A stretch of 64,000 nt of DNA from assembly GCF_014842925.1 (NCBI RefSeq), contig NZ_JACYXJ010000002.1, positions 496,001 to 560,000 of the forward strand, read 5' to 3'. This document shows positions 44,951 to 53,049 of the stretch, in pieces (within the stretch, counting starts at the first letter, position 1; the number at the start of each line of letters is the position of its first letter). The notes under the pieces are model-generated. The model made no database searches and was not told the DNA's origin. It saw only the letters and a list, made by a program, of their open reading frames with translations. The translations under genes were made by a program, and so were the position numbers. The stretch is from Roseibium polysiphoniae (GTDB taxonomy: Bacteria; Pseudomonadota; Alphaproteobacteria; Rhizobiales; Stappiaceae).

Positions 44951-46650
44951 GCATTGATCCGATCACCCTCAGCGTCATTCAGTCCGGGCTGCAACAGGTC
45001 TGCGACGAGATGGACCTGAGCTTTTCGAGAGCCGCTTTTTCTCCTGTGATTGCAGAAGCAAACGACCGCTCGGATGGTATCTATTCGGCGGAAGACGGCT
45101 CCTTGATCGCGCAGGGTGCAGGCGGTCTGCCGGTGTTTGTCGGGACCATGCAGTATTCGACGCGCACCCTGATCGAGATGATCTCCTCCGGCACTGTTGC
45201 TGCGCCCAAGCCGGGTGATATCTACATCGTCAACGATCCCTATCTTGGCGGCACACACCTGATGGATGTGCGTTTTGCCAAGCCGTTCTACCGCGACGGC
45301 GAGATCTATTGCTGGCTTTCCAATACGGGGCACTGGCCCGACACCGGCGGAGCGGTTCCGGGCGGTTTTTCTGCGTCGGCCACCTCCGTGGAGCAGGAAG
45401 GTTTGCGGCTGCCGCCCGTACGCCTGTTCAAGGAGGGCGTGCTCGACACCGAGATCTATTCGATCATCTGCTCGAACATTCGCGTGTCTGAACAGCGCAT
45501 CGGCGATGTGAAGGCTCAGGCGGCCGCATTGCTTGTGGGGCAAGAGCGTCTCAATCGCATTCTGGACCGCTATGGCGACGATGTGGTGAGCGAGGCGATC
45601 GCCGAACTGCGGCGGCGTGCCAGCGGTCAGATGCGGGCCAACATCGCCTTGATCCCCGATGGGACCTATACGTCAACTGCCTATGTGGACAGCGACGGTG
45701 TCGTGAATGAGCCGCTCGAGATCAAGCTGGCGGTTACAGCTCGTGACGGCGAGCTCACATTTGACTTTAGCGGGTCGTCCGAGCCCTGCATGGGCCCGAT
45801 GAACTCGGTCCTCGCGACCACGCTTTCCTCGGTCTACCTGGCGATGAGGCATATCTTCCCGGATGTGCCGATCAGCGCCGGGGCCTTTGAGCCGCTGAAT
45901 GTGAAGACGCCGGAAGGCACTTTTCTGGATGCTCATTATCCGCGACCGGTTTCTGGCTGCGCGGCCGAAGTCAGCCAGCGGATCGCCGAGGCGGTCTTTG
46001 CGGCGCTCGTCGAGGCCTTGCCGGATCGTGTGACCGCAGCACCTGCCGGCAGCTCGGGCAATTTCGCGCTTGGCGGTCATGATCCCGAGCGGGACCGGAA
46101 CTTTGTCATGTATCAGATCTCTGGCGGTGGCTACGGCGGCAACAGCGATCATGACGGTCTGGCCAACGGCTGCTCGACAATCGGCATTTCCAAGGCGCCT
46201 CCGGTCGAAATCATGGAGCAGCAATTCCCCGTGCTTTATCATCGCTATGCTCTTCGGGAAGGTTCGGGAGGCGCAGGCAAGCAGCGCGGCGGGTTCGGCC
46301 TCGACTACGAGATTGAGCTTCTGCGCGGCCATGCCACCGCCAGCTTCGTCATGGATCACGGCCGCTTCGGACCTCAGGGCGCACTCGGCGGAGAAGATGG
46401 CATGCCCAATTCGGTCGTCGTCTGGCAGGGGGGCAAGGCGATTGTTCCCGAGCACCTCTCCAAGGCGCAGGACATTCCCCTGAAACCTGGCGACCGCGTT
46501 CGTGTCGGCACGCCCGGCGGTGGTGGCTACGGCGATCCCACGGAAAGAGATCCCAAGCTGATCGCGGAAGATGTTCGGCTCGGGCGCTATAGCGCGGCGC
46601 AAGCGGCGGAACTCTTTGGTGTCTCATCTGCCGAGTTGCCGAGCGACTGA
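44947..46650 (+). CDS. hyuB: Hydantoinase/oxoprolinase subunit B
   Basis: 567 residues from the ATG at 44947, overlapping HyuA by 4 bases; the larger frame from 44767 is a shadow. It shows the family's opening ITLSVIQSGLQQVCDEMD, the AEANDRSDGIYSAEDG block, YIVNDPYLGGTHLMDV, SNTGHWPDTGG and the C-terminal VGTPGGGGYGDP. It is the last gene of the plus-strand operon, followed by a strong terminator. Confidence 0.93.
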   Translation: MSIDPITLSVIQSGLQQVCDEMDLSFSRAAFSPVIAEANDRSDGIYSAEDGSLIAQGAGGLPVFVGTMQYSTRTLIEMISSGTVAAPKPGDIYIVNDPYLGGTHLMDVRFAKPFYRDGEIYCWLSNTGHWPDTGGAVPGGFSASATSVEQEGLRLPPVRLFKEGVLDTEIYSIICSNIRVSEQRIGDVKAQAAALLVGQERLNRILDRYGDDVVSEAIAELRRRASGQMRANIALIPDGTYTSTAYVDSDGVVNEPLEIKLAVTARDGELTFDFSGSSEPCMGPMNSVLATTLSSVYLAMRHIFPDVPISAGAFEPLNVKTPEGTFLDAHYPRPVSGCAAEVSQRIAEAVFAALVEALPDRVTAAPAGSSGNFALGGHDPERDRNFVMYQISGGGYGGNSDHDGLANGCSTIGISKAPPVEIMEQQFPVLYHRYALREGSGGAGKQRGGFGLDYEIELLRGHATASFVMDHGRFGPQGALGGEDGMPNSVVVWQGGKAIVPEHLSKAQDIPLKPGDRVRVGTPGGGGYGDPTERDPKLIAEDVRLGRYSAAQAAELFGVSSAELPSD

Positions 46651-46730
46651 AGGATGCCAGGTCACATGTCTTGCCGCATCGGCGGGCTGCTCTCGGCGTC
46701 ACTGCAACAACGTCAAAAAAATCAATGAAA

Positions 46731-46756
46731 AAGCCCGCTTCCTATGGAGCGGGCTT
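46731..46756. terminator. Bidirectional terminator between hyuB and the polyamine-type importer
   Basis: AAGCCCGCT (46731-46739) pairs perfectly with AGCGGGCTT (46748-46756) over an 8-base loop. An A-rich run precedes it, giving T-rich sequence for the convergent minus-strand transcript, and pyrimidine-rich sequence follows on the plus strand. It lies between two converging genes. Confidence 0.8.
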
Positions 46757-46782
46757 CCTCGTTTCAACAAGTTCGTCGAGGC

Positions 46783-47991
46783 TCAGTCGGTTTTGGGAGC
46801 AAGCGTGCCTGACCCGAAGGCGTTGCCAAAAGGTGAGGGGCTCTTTGGCGTTTCGACCGGTTTAGGAGCTGCGCCGCCGAAGGCACCACCAAAGGCCGAC
46901 GGGCTCTTTTTCACCGAGGTCCCGGTTTCTGTCGCTCCAGCGGCTTCCTTTTGCGCCTTGATGCGCTGGCGTTGTTCCTCGAGGAGCTGTTCCTGGCGTG
47001 CGCGCTTTTCATCCAGGACCTGCTGCTTGCAGACCGACGCATCATATTGGCTGCCCTGATAGGTCAGGAAGCTGATGGAGCCGATCAGGATGGCAAATAC
47101 GCAGAGCGGATGGACGATCACCCGCAGCACCGGATTGCCATAGATCTTGGAGCGGGCCGCAGAGCCGTCTCGCAGAGCCTGGCTCCGACGCGTATGGGCC
47201 TCATGGACCATTGCGCCAACGAGGGTGATTGCAATGATGATCACGGCGAGCGCGGACAAGGACGGGTCTGTGCCGTGGCGGACCTTGGAGGCGAGGGTCG
47301 TGGTGAACGTATTGCCCGACAGGATCGTGAAGACTGTGGTGTTGTAGTTCTCGAACGAGGCCAGGAATGTCAAAAATGCCGCTGATCCGATGGCAGGACT
47401 CAGAAACGGCAGCAGGATCTTGCGAAAGGCCTGACCGGGGGATGCGCCCAGATCAAGAGCAGCTTCCGTCAACGTGGGATCAAAGCGCTGCAGCCGGGCC
47501 AGAAAGACAAGCATTGCATAGGCCGAGATGAAGGTGACCTGACCGGCAAGTGTCAGGAACATCCCGTCGTAAAAGATCGAGCCATAGTCAGCTCCGACGC
47601 CCCGCCCGAGTGCGCCCCAAAAAACGATTGTCGAGATGCCGAGCACGACGCCCGGAATGAGGATCGGTGTGATCAGAACGGTGTAGAGGGCTGCGCGAAG
47701 GCGCGGTCCCATTTCCGACAACGCCAGTGCACCGGCCAGGCCGATGGGGACCGAGATGAGCACCACGCCGACGCCGATGAACAGACTGTTGGCGAGGCCG
47801 TTCATCAGGCGATCGTTGCCGATCAGAACTGCGAACCATTCGGTCGTGAAACACTCCCAGGGTGTGATCCTGGGAAAGGAAGAGGAGTTGAAGGCCGTGA
47901 TCACCATGATGATCAGCGGTCCGAACAGGAAGCTGAAGAAGAGCAGGGAGAACCCCGCCGCGATAACGCCGCCGCCAGTGCCCTTGTTCAT
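46783..47991 (-). CDS. Polyamine-type ABC transporter permease PotC-like, with unusual C-terminal extension
   Basis: 402 residues from the ATG at 47991, overlapping the upstream permease by 4 bases. Residues about 1-275 are a normal PotC/PotI permease, with the EAA loop LTEAALDLGASPGQAFRKIL. From about residue 277 there is a 126-residue tail: another hydrophobic segment (VLRVIVHPLCVFAILIGSIS, about 289-308), a charged coiled-coil-like part rich in Gln, Glu, Arg and Lys (about 320-352), and two similar Ser/Gly/Phe repeats, KSPSAFGGAFG and KSPSPFGNAFGSG. The tail has no counterpart in standard PotC. Confidence 0.88.
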   Translation of the reverse strand: MNKGTGGGVIAAGFSLLFFSFLFGPLIIMVITAFNSSSFPRITPWECFTTEWFAVLIGNDRLMNGLANSLFIGVGVVLISVPIGLAGALALSEMGPRLRAALYTVLITPILIPGVVLGISTIVFWGALGRGVGADYGSIFYDGMFLTLAGQVTFISAYAMLVFLARLQRFDPTLTEAALDLGASPGQAFRKILLPFLSPAIGSAAFLTFLASFENYNTTVFTILSGNTFTTTLASKVRHGTDPSLSALAVIIIAITLVGAMVHEAHTRRSQALRDGSAARSKIYGNPVLRVIVHPLCVFAILIGSISFLTYQGSQYDASVCKQQVLDEKRARQEQLLEEQRQRIKAQKEAAGATETGTSVKKSPSAFGGAFGGAAPKPVETPKSPSPFGNAFGSGTLAPKTD

Positions 47992-48911
47992 CGGCCGATC
48001 TCCCCAATGGAAACCTTGAAGACGCGCATCATCATGGTCACGAAACCGATGCAGACGAGGAGCAGGATGACCGCATAGGCCGATCCCCGCTGCCAATTGG
48101 CCGATTCATTGAACCACTGATAGATCAGCTGGGTGAACCAGAGGTTTGAGGGTCCGCCGAGAATCTGCGGTGCGGCGAGGGCTCCTGCGGTCAGCATGAA
48201 AACCATGGTCGCGCCGGAGGCAATTCCGGGTTTGGCGATGGGCAGGACGACGCGCCAGTGAACGCGCCACCAGCTGGCGCCCATGTCGCGGGCGGCTTCT
48301 ATCTGATTGCGGTCAAGGGCCTCCACCGCGTTGAAGATCGGGAAGACCATCAGCAGGATGTAGGCGTAAGTCAGACCCGAGTAGAGCGCGATATCGGCTC
48401 GAATAAAGTCAATCGGCGTATCCCACAGACCGATTTCCATGCCGATGCCGTTGATCATGCCGGTCGCGCCGAAAAGAATACGGAAGGCGAAGGCCCTCAG
48501 GATTTCGTTGACCCAGAAGGGAACGATCAGCCCGATCACCATGAGCCGTGCTGCGACGCCGGTCGCCGAATGGGCGAGGATGTAGGCGATCGGATAGCAG
48601 ATCATGATGTCGATGATGGTCACAAACACCGCGGCCACGAGCGTCTTGAACAGGATGCCGACATCCAGTGCGTTGAAGCCGCCATCATTGCCGCGGAAGA
48701 AATAGGCGTAGTTCTCGAGCGTATAGACATCGCTTGGCCCGCCGATATCCGCGCGGGGCAGATTGAACCGGAAGGAGTAGTCCAGCATTGCAATCTGGGG
48801 CAGGGCGATCAGGAAAAGCGCCCAGAAGAACACGGCGAACCCGATGAAGCAGGCGACGCCCAGTCCATGCTTGTTCTTGAAAGCGTCGAACATCGTGCGA
48901 AGAGCCAACAT
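47988..48911 (-). CDS. Polyamine-type ABC transporter permease, PotB-like
   Basis: 307 residues. The first membrane segment is VACFIGFAVFFWALFLIALP, and the EAA loop is IEAARDMGASWWRVHWRVVLP, with the conserved glycine. The pattern of six core helices and the YSFRFNLPRADIGGPS periplasmic loop fit PotB/PotH. It pairs with the extended PotC-like permease. Confidence 0.92.
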   Translation of the reverse strand: MLALRTMFDAFKNKHGLGVACFIGFAVFFWALFLIALPQIAMLDYSFRFNLPRADIGGPSDVYTLENYAYFFRGNDGGFNALDVGILFKTLVAAVFVTIIDIMICYPIAYILAHSATGVAARLMVIGLIVPFWVNEILRAFAFRILFGATGMINGIGMEIGLWDTPIDFIRADIALYSGLTYAYILLMVFPIFNAVEALDRNQIEAARDMGASWWRVHWRVVLPIAKPGIASGATMVFMLTAGALAAPQILGGPSNLWFTQLIYQWFNESANWQRGSAYAVILLLVCIGFVTMMMRVFKVSIGEIGR

Positions 48912-48914
48912 GGG

Positions 48915-50009
48915 TCAGGCTCCCGCCAAGGCGCTGTGCGGCAGGACGAAGGCTTTTGAAGGATCAAAACCGACGTGAACGGCGGTGCCTGCGAGATCTG
49001 CTGGGCGTTCGCCTGTGTTGATCCGGGTCAGACGGAGATCGACGCCGTTCGCACCCAGGAACAGAAGGCGGGCGTTGCCTTCGAATTCTGCCTTGACGGC
49101 TTGTGTCGTGAAGGCGTTCTCACCTGCGGGGTTATCTCGCAGCTCAAGCTGCTCCGGACGGATGAAGATATAGCAATTGTCGCCGGGTTTGTATTTTCTG
49201 CCGCCGGCAGCCGTCCCCTTGAGCGGGCCGAGTGGCGTATCGAGAACCACAAGTTCGCCTGTCTGCGCGGTGACCTTGCCTTCGATCGCATTGGTTTCGC
49301 CAACGAAGGAGGCCACAAAGGCGGTCTTGGGGCGGTTGTATATGGCCTCTGGATCGCCGATTTGTTCGATCACACCTGCATTCATGACCGCAATGCGGTC
49401 GGACATGGTCAAGGCTTCGCCCTGATCGTGCGTTATGTAGATAAAAGTCAGCCCGACCCGCTGCTGGATGGTGCGCAATTCGGTGCGCATATGATGGCGC
49501 AGCTTGAGATCAAGTGCGGACAGGGGCTCATCAAGCAACAGAATATCCGGCTCAACCGCAAGCGCTCTTGCGATTGCAACGCGCTGGCGCTGACCGCCGG
49601 AGAGCTCATGGACTTTTTTGTCGCCGACGCCCGGCAGGGCGATCATATCCAGAAGCTCGTCTGCCTTCTTGCGTCTGTCTTTCTTGCCGACGCCCCGCAC
49701 TTCGAGTGGGAAAGCGATGTTTTCGGCGACCGACATCAAGGGGAAAAGAGCAAGGTTTTGAAATATCAGTGCGGTCGGACGCTTGTTCGGGCCGACGCCC
49801 TTCATGTCCTTGCCGCCGATCAGGACGCGTCCTTCGGTCGGTTCACTGAATCCGGAGACGCAGCGCAGCATCGTGGTCTTGCCACAGCCCGAGGGGCCAA
49901 GAAAAGAGAAGAACTCGCCACCGTTGATGGTGAGATGTGCATTGTCGACCGCGGTGTAGGATCCAAAGCGGATCGAAACGTGGTCAAGCACGATATCTTT
50001 GGTGGTCAT
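48915..50009 (-). CDS. Polyamine-type ABC transporter ATPase, PotA-like
   Basis: 364 residues from the ATG at 50009 (MTTKDIVLDHVSIRFG); the longer frame to 50162 is rejected. Walker A GPSGCGKTT, Q-loop FQNLALFPLM, signature [15 protein letters not shown], Walker B LLLDEPLSALD and a switch His in ITHDQGEAL are present. The C-terminal TOBE domain (about 245-364) runs through IEGKVTAQTGELVVLDTPLG. It ends 3 bases before the next permease gene. Confidence 0.93.
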   Translation of the reverse strand: MTTKDIVLDHVSIRFGSYTAVDNAHLTINGGEFFSFLGPSGCGKTTMLRCVSGFSEPTEGRVLIGGKDMKGVGPNKRPTALIFQNLALFPLMSVAENIAFPLEVRGVGKKDRRKKADELLDMIALPGVGDKKVHELSGGQRQRVAIARALAVEPDILLLDEPLSALDLKLRHHMRTELRTIQQRVGLTFIYITHDQGEALTMSDRIAVMNAGVIEQIGDPEAIYNRPKTAFVASFVGETNAIEGKVTAQTGELVVLDTPLGPLKGTAAGGRKYKPGDNCYIFIRPEQLELRDNPAGENAFTTQAVKAEFEGNARLLFLGANGVDLRLTRINTGERPADLAGTAVHVGFDPSKAFVLPHSALAGA

Positions 50010-50063
50010 GGAGTTCTCGTGAATCTGGAGCCGTGCATTGCGCCGGACAATCTTTGACTGAAG

Positions 50064-50084
50064 CCCGGGCGAAGATCGCCCGGG
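50064..50084 (-). other. Intercistronic stem-loop between binding-protein and ATPase genes
   Basis: CCCGGGCGA (50064-50072) pairs perfectly with TCGCCCGGG (50076-50084) over a 3-base loop, within the 101-base gap after the binding-protein gene. It is comparable in position to the stem-loops at 24521, 32007 and 56881. Confidence 0.6.
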
Positions 50085-50110
50085 TTCCGTTTCCTGTTTG
50101 CCCGGTGGGT

Positions 50111-51247
50111 TTAGGCAGCCAGGAACTTGTTGGTGAATTCGGAGCGTTTTTCCGAATACCAAGGCGCTTCCGCCGGCCAGGCATTGAGATTTGCCAGAGC
50201 CTCACCCGGATATGCGTCTGCGAAGTTCTGGGCGTAGATGTCGCCGCCAAACTCGGCCGCGCCGATGACCGGAGAGTTGTAGCCGTGGGTCTTGATGGCT
50301 TCACCGGCAAGCTTGGCGTCATAAGCTGCTTCGATGAATGCGTAGATCTGATCGATGTTCTTCGCACCGGTCGGCATGGACAGGCCATCGACCCAGGCCA
50401 TGGCGCCTTCTTTCGGCGCACGGTACATGACAGGCTCGCCCGCGGACTTGAGGGCGATCGGAGGACCATCCCAAGTCTGACCGACAATAACGCCCTCGTT
50501 CAAGAGGCCGTTTTTCTGGGCATCGGCATCGTTCCAGATCAGCTTGATGTTTGGCTTCTTGGAGATGGCGACGTCGACCAGCTTGGTCCAGATTTCGTCC
50601 ATTTTCTCAGGCGTTTCATAGGCAGCCCACATGGAGCCTGGATCCATCTCGCCGCGGCCTTCGAGGCCAAGGCCTAGGCCGAGAAGCATGGAGTGGCCAC
50701 GACCCATGGTCTTGCCAGCGTTTGCTTCGTCCCAGACGTCATAGTAGCTCGGGAATTCACCTGCCGGCGTGAAGGCGTCTGTGCGCCAGGCAATGCCTTC
50801 CGTGCCCCAGATGTGCGGCAGCCAGAACACGCCCTTACCACCGAAGTTCCAATGGGTCTCACCCAGAGCCATGGCCGGGTTGACCTTGTCCAGCTGCACC
50901 TTGGCCATGTCGAAAGGCTGCAGGAGGCCGAGATCAGCCCAGAGCAGGTTGCGGTTGACGGTCGGAGAAACGATATCGAAGCCTTCGCCGTTGGTGGCTT
51001 TGAGCTTGTTGATGATCTCGTCGTTGGAGCCGATGCCGGTGAAGTTGATCTTGATGCCGGTCTTGTCGGTGAAACCGCTGACGAAGCTCTCAGGAAGATA
51101 GTCCGACCACATCATGATGTTGATTTCGCCGGAAGACGCCAACACGCTGTTGCTGACGATGGCCGGCATGGCAAGACCAGCGCCTGCTGCAGCTGTCGTC
51201 TTCAGGAAATCCCGCCGGGTTGCATTCATGCCCTTGGAATTTTTCAT
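50111..51247 (-). CDS. Polyamine-type ABC transporter substrate-binding protein (solute-binding family 1)
   Basis: 378 residues from the ATG at 51247. A Tat signal is evident: ATRRDFLKTTAAAGAGLA with cleavage near SVLASSG. The mature protein opens INIMMWSDYLPESFVSGFTDK, close in style to PotD/PotF, and contains FDIVSPTVNRN and GTEGIAWRTD. It feeds the PotABC-like complex downstream. Ligand could be a polyamine, an omega-amino acid or another amine, given the aminotransferase beyond the MocR gene. Confidence 0.9.
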   Translation of the reverse strand: MKNSKGMNATRRDFLKTTAAAGAGLAMPAIVSNSVLASSGEINIMMWSDYLPESFVSGFTDKTGIKINFTGIGSNDEIINKLKATNGEGFDIVSPTVNRNLLWADLGLLQPFDMAKVQLDKVNPAMALGETHWNFGGKGVFWLPHIWGTEGIAWRTDAFTPAGEFPSYYDVWDEANAGKTMGRGHSMLLGLGLGLEGRGEMDPGSMWAAYETPEKMDEIWTKLVDVAISKKPNIKLIWNDADAQKNGLLNEGVIVGQTWDGPPIALKSAGEPVMYRAPKEGAMAWVDGLSMPTGAKNIDQIYAFIEAAYDAKLAGEAIKTHGYNSPVIGAAEFGGDIYAQNFADAYPGEALANLNAWPAEAPWYSEKRSEFTNKFLAA

Positions 51248-51385
51248 AGTATCATTCCCCTCTGTCGTCCGGTCCTCCGGACGGAAAAATCTGGAACGAT
51301 GTCGGCCACCATTATGGTCTGGGTCTTGAAACGCCCGCGGATCTGACAACGTCGGGAACAAAGACTATTGCGGTGCAAAATGGCC

Positions 51386-51420
51386 TATTAGAGCCAGGGG
51401 CATAAAACTATGGAGCCAGC
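51386..51420. promoter_or_regulatory. Direct repeats CTATTAGAGCCAG / CTATGGAGCCAG, likely MocR operators
   Basis: Two near-identical elements (51386-51398 and 51409-51420) lie about two helical turns apart in the gap between the divergent importer operon (start 51247) and the MocR gene (start 51514). MocR/TauR-type regulators typically bind tandem direct repeats in such positions. Read on the other strand the units begin CTGGCTC, reminiscent of the CTGGAC-type repeats known for TauR. Confidence 0.55.
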
Positions 51421-51513
51421 CGGGTGATTTGCCTATGAAATCAGCGGGAATGGCGCGATGATCGCGTTCTGTGAGATGGCTTGTTGTCGTTACGTTCGAA
51501 TTGGCAAAACAAC

Positions 51514-53016
51514 ATGTTAGAAACCTATTTCGATAAACCCTTCGATCCGGGGCGTCGGCTTCAGCACCAGATCCAGGAGCGGTTGATCGAGGCGATTCTG
51601 GCGGGTATCTGGCCTCTGCATGAACCTCTGCCGGCAACCCGCAGCCTTGCGGAAGCGATCAATGTTTCCCGCAATACGGTGTCGCTTGTCTATGAGCGCC
51701 TCGCGGAAGATGGATACCTGACGCCAGTCAATCGGCGGGGGTATTTCATCAATGAGCGGACGATCAGGGAACAACTCAATATTCGTCAGGACGCAAAGCT
51801 CAAGGAGGGGTTGCCGTCTGAGGCGACGCCTTTCGATCTGCAGGGACGTTTGAAGTACAGCTATTCTGGCCAGCGCAGTATCAACAAGCCGGCGGATTGG
51901 CGGTCCTATGACTTTCCGTTCATCTACGGTCAGATTCTGCCGGACAAAATTTCGGTCGCCAGGTGGCGGGACTGTGTAAGGCTGGCCGGGACGGCCCAAC
52001 ATGCGCCTAGCTGGATTTCGGACCTTGTTGACGACGATGACCCCATGCTGGTCGATCAGATCATCCGGCGAATCTTGCCGCAGCGGGGCTTTCGTGCCGA
52101 TCCGAGCAGTATCCTGCTTACGGTAGGCGCGCAGAACGGCATCTATCTGACGGGGAGGCTATTTTGCCATGAGGGCATGCGAGTCGACGTTGAGGATCCC
52201 GGATATGTCGACGCGCGCAACATCTTCGAATCTCTGGGGGCAAGTTTGACCGGCCATCGGGTCGACGCGAATGGCATGCGCGTGAGCGATGACCTTGAAG
52301 GCGCAAGTCTTGTCTATGTGACGCCCGGGCACCAGTCGCCGACCAGTGTGACCATGTCGATGGAGCGCAGGCTGGCGCTTATAGCTGCCTCCGAGAAGCA
52401 TGACTTTGTTATTCTTGAAGACAACTACGAGCACGAGCTGAATTTCGTCGGCGCGCAGAGACCGGCGTTGAAGTGTTTTGACCGGTCGGGGCGGGTGGTT
52501 CACATCGGCAGTCTGTCAAAGCCGCTTTTCCCCGGGCTGCGGGCGGGCTTCATTGCTGCAAGCCCCGAAATCATCCGTGAATTGCGCGCGCTGCGTCGTT
52601 TGATGTACCGCCACCCACCGGCGCAGGAGCAGCGAGCACTGGCTCTGTTTCTTGCGGAGGGGCACTATGACGCCCACATTCGCCGGCAGCGCAAGGTTTT
52701 GTCGCAGAAATGGAAAACGGTGTTTCGTTCGCTCGAGCGTCATTTGCCGATGTGCGACGTCACCCAAACGACAGGCGGATCGGCGATCTGGCTGGAGCTG
52801 CCGGATAACGTTGATGCGCGCGAGCTGCAGGCAAAAGCGGCAGAGCAGAGCATTCTGATTGAGCCCGGAGACGTGCACTATTTGAACGGCAAGGCGCCGG
52901 GCAATTGTATCCGCCTCGGATTTGGTGCCGTGGGCCCTGAGCAGATTGCGGAAGGATTTGAGCGTCTGGGTCAACTTGTCCGGCAGCTTGACCGACTTAA
53001 TAAACGGTCTGCCTAA
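51514..53016 (+). CDS. MocR/PdxR-type regulator (GntR DNA-binding domain fused to aminotransferase domain)
   Basis: 500 residues from the ATG at 51514; the TTG at 51481 is less likely. N-terminal GntR winged helix about 15-85 (HQIQERLIEAILAGIWPL, LPATRSLAEAINVSRNTVSL, YERLAEDGYL), then a fold-type I aminotransferase domain about 130-500. The PLP-binding lysine is retained in HIGSLSKPLFPGLRAG. MocR proteins sense PLP or PLP-amine adducts. It is divergent from the polyamine-type importer and convergent with the aminotransferase, so it probably controls both. Confidence 0.92.
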   Translation: MLETYFDKPFDPGRRLQHQIQERLIEAILAGIWPLHEPLPATRSLAEAINVSRNTVSLVYERLAEDGYLTPVNRRGYFINERTIREQLNIRQDAKLKEGLPSEATPFDLQGRLKYSYSGQRSINKPADWRSYDFPFIYGQILPDKISVARWRDCVRLAGTAQHAPSWISDLVDDDDPMLVDQIIRRILPQRGFRADPSSILLTVGAQNGIYLTGRLFCHEGMRVDVEDPGYVDARNIFESLGASLTGHRVDANGMRVSDDLEGASLVYVTPGHQSPTSVTMSMERRLALIAASEKHDFVILEDNYEHELNFVGAQRPALKCFDRSGRVVHIGSLSKPLFPGLRAGFIAASPEIIRELRALRRLMYRHPPAQEQRALALFLAEGHYDAHIRRQRKVLSQKWKTVFRSLERHLPMCDVTQTTGGSAIWLELPDNVDARELQAKAAEQSILIEPGDVHYLNGKAPGNCIRLGFGAVGPEQIAEGFERLGQLVRQLDRLNKRSA

Positions 53017-53049
53017 GCTACCGAACTTTTTCTTGTACCGGGCTTAGGC
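53011..53049. terminator. Inverted repeat spanning both stop codons of convergent genes
   Basis: GCCTAAGC (53011-53018) pairs perfectly with GCTTAGGC (53042-53049) around a 23-base loop that contains a T-tract. Each arm includes the TAA stop of one of the converging genes. It may act as a compact shared terminator. Confidence 0.42.

Noticed and set aside
46671..46865. Small plus-strand frames downstream of hyuB
   Set aside because: They run through the terminator hairpin and antisense to the PotC-like tail, with no ribosome-binding site or family similarity.
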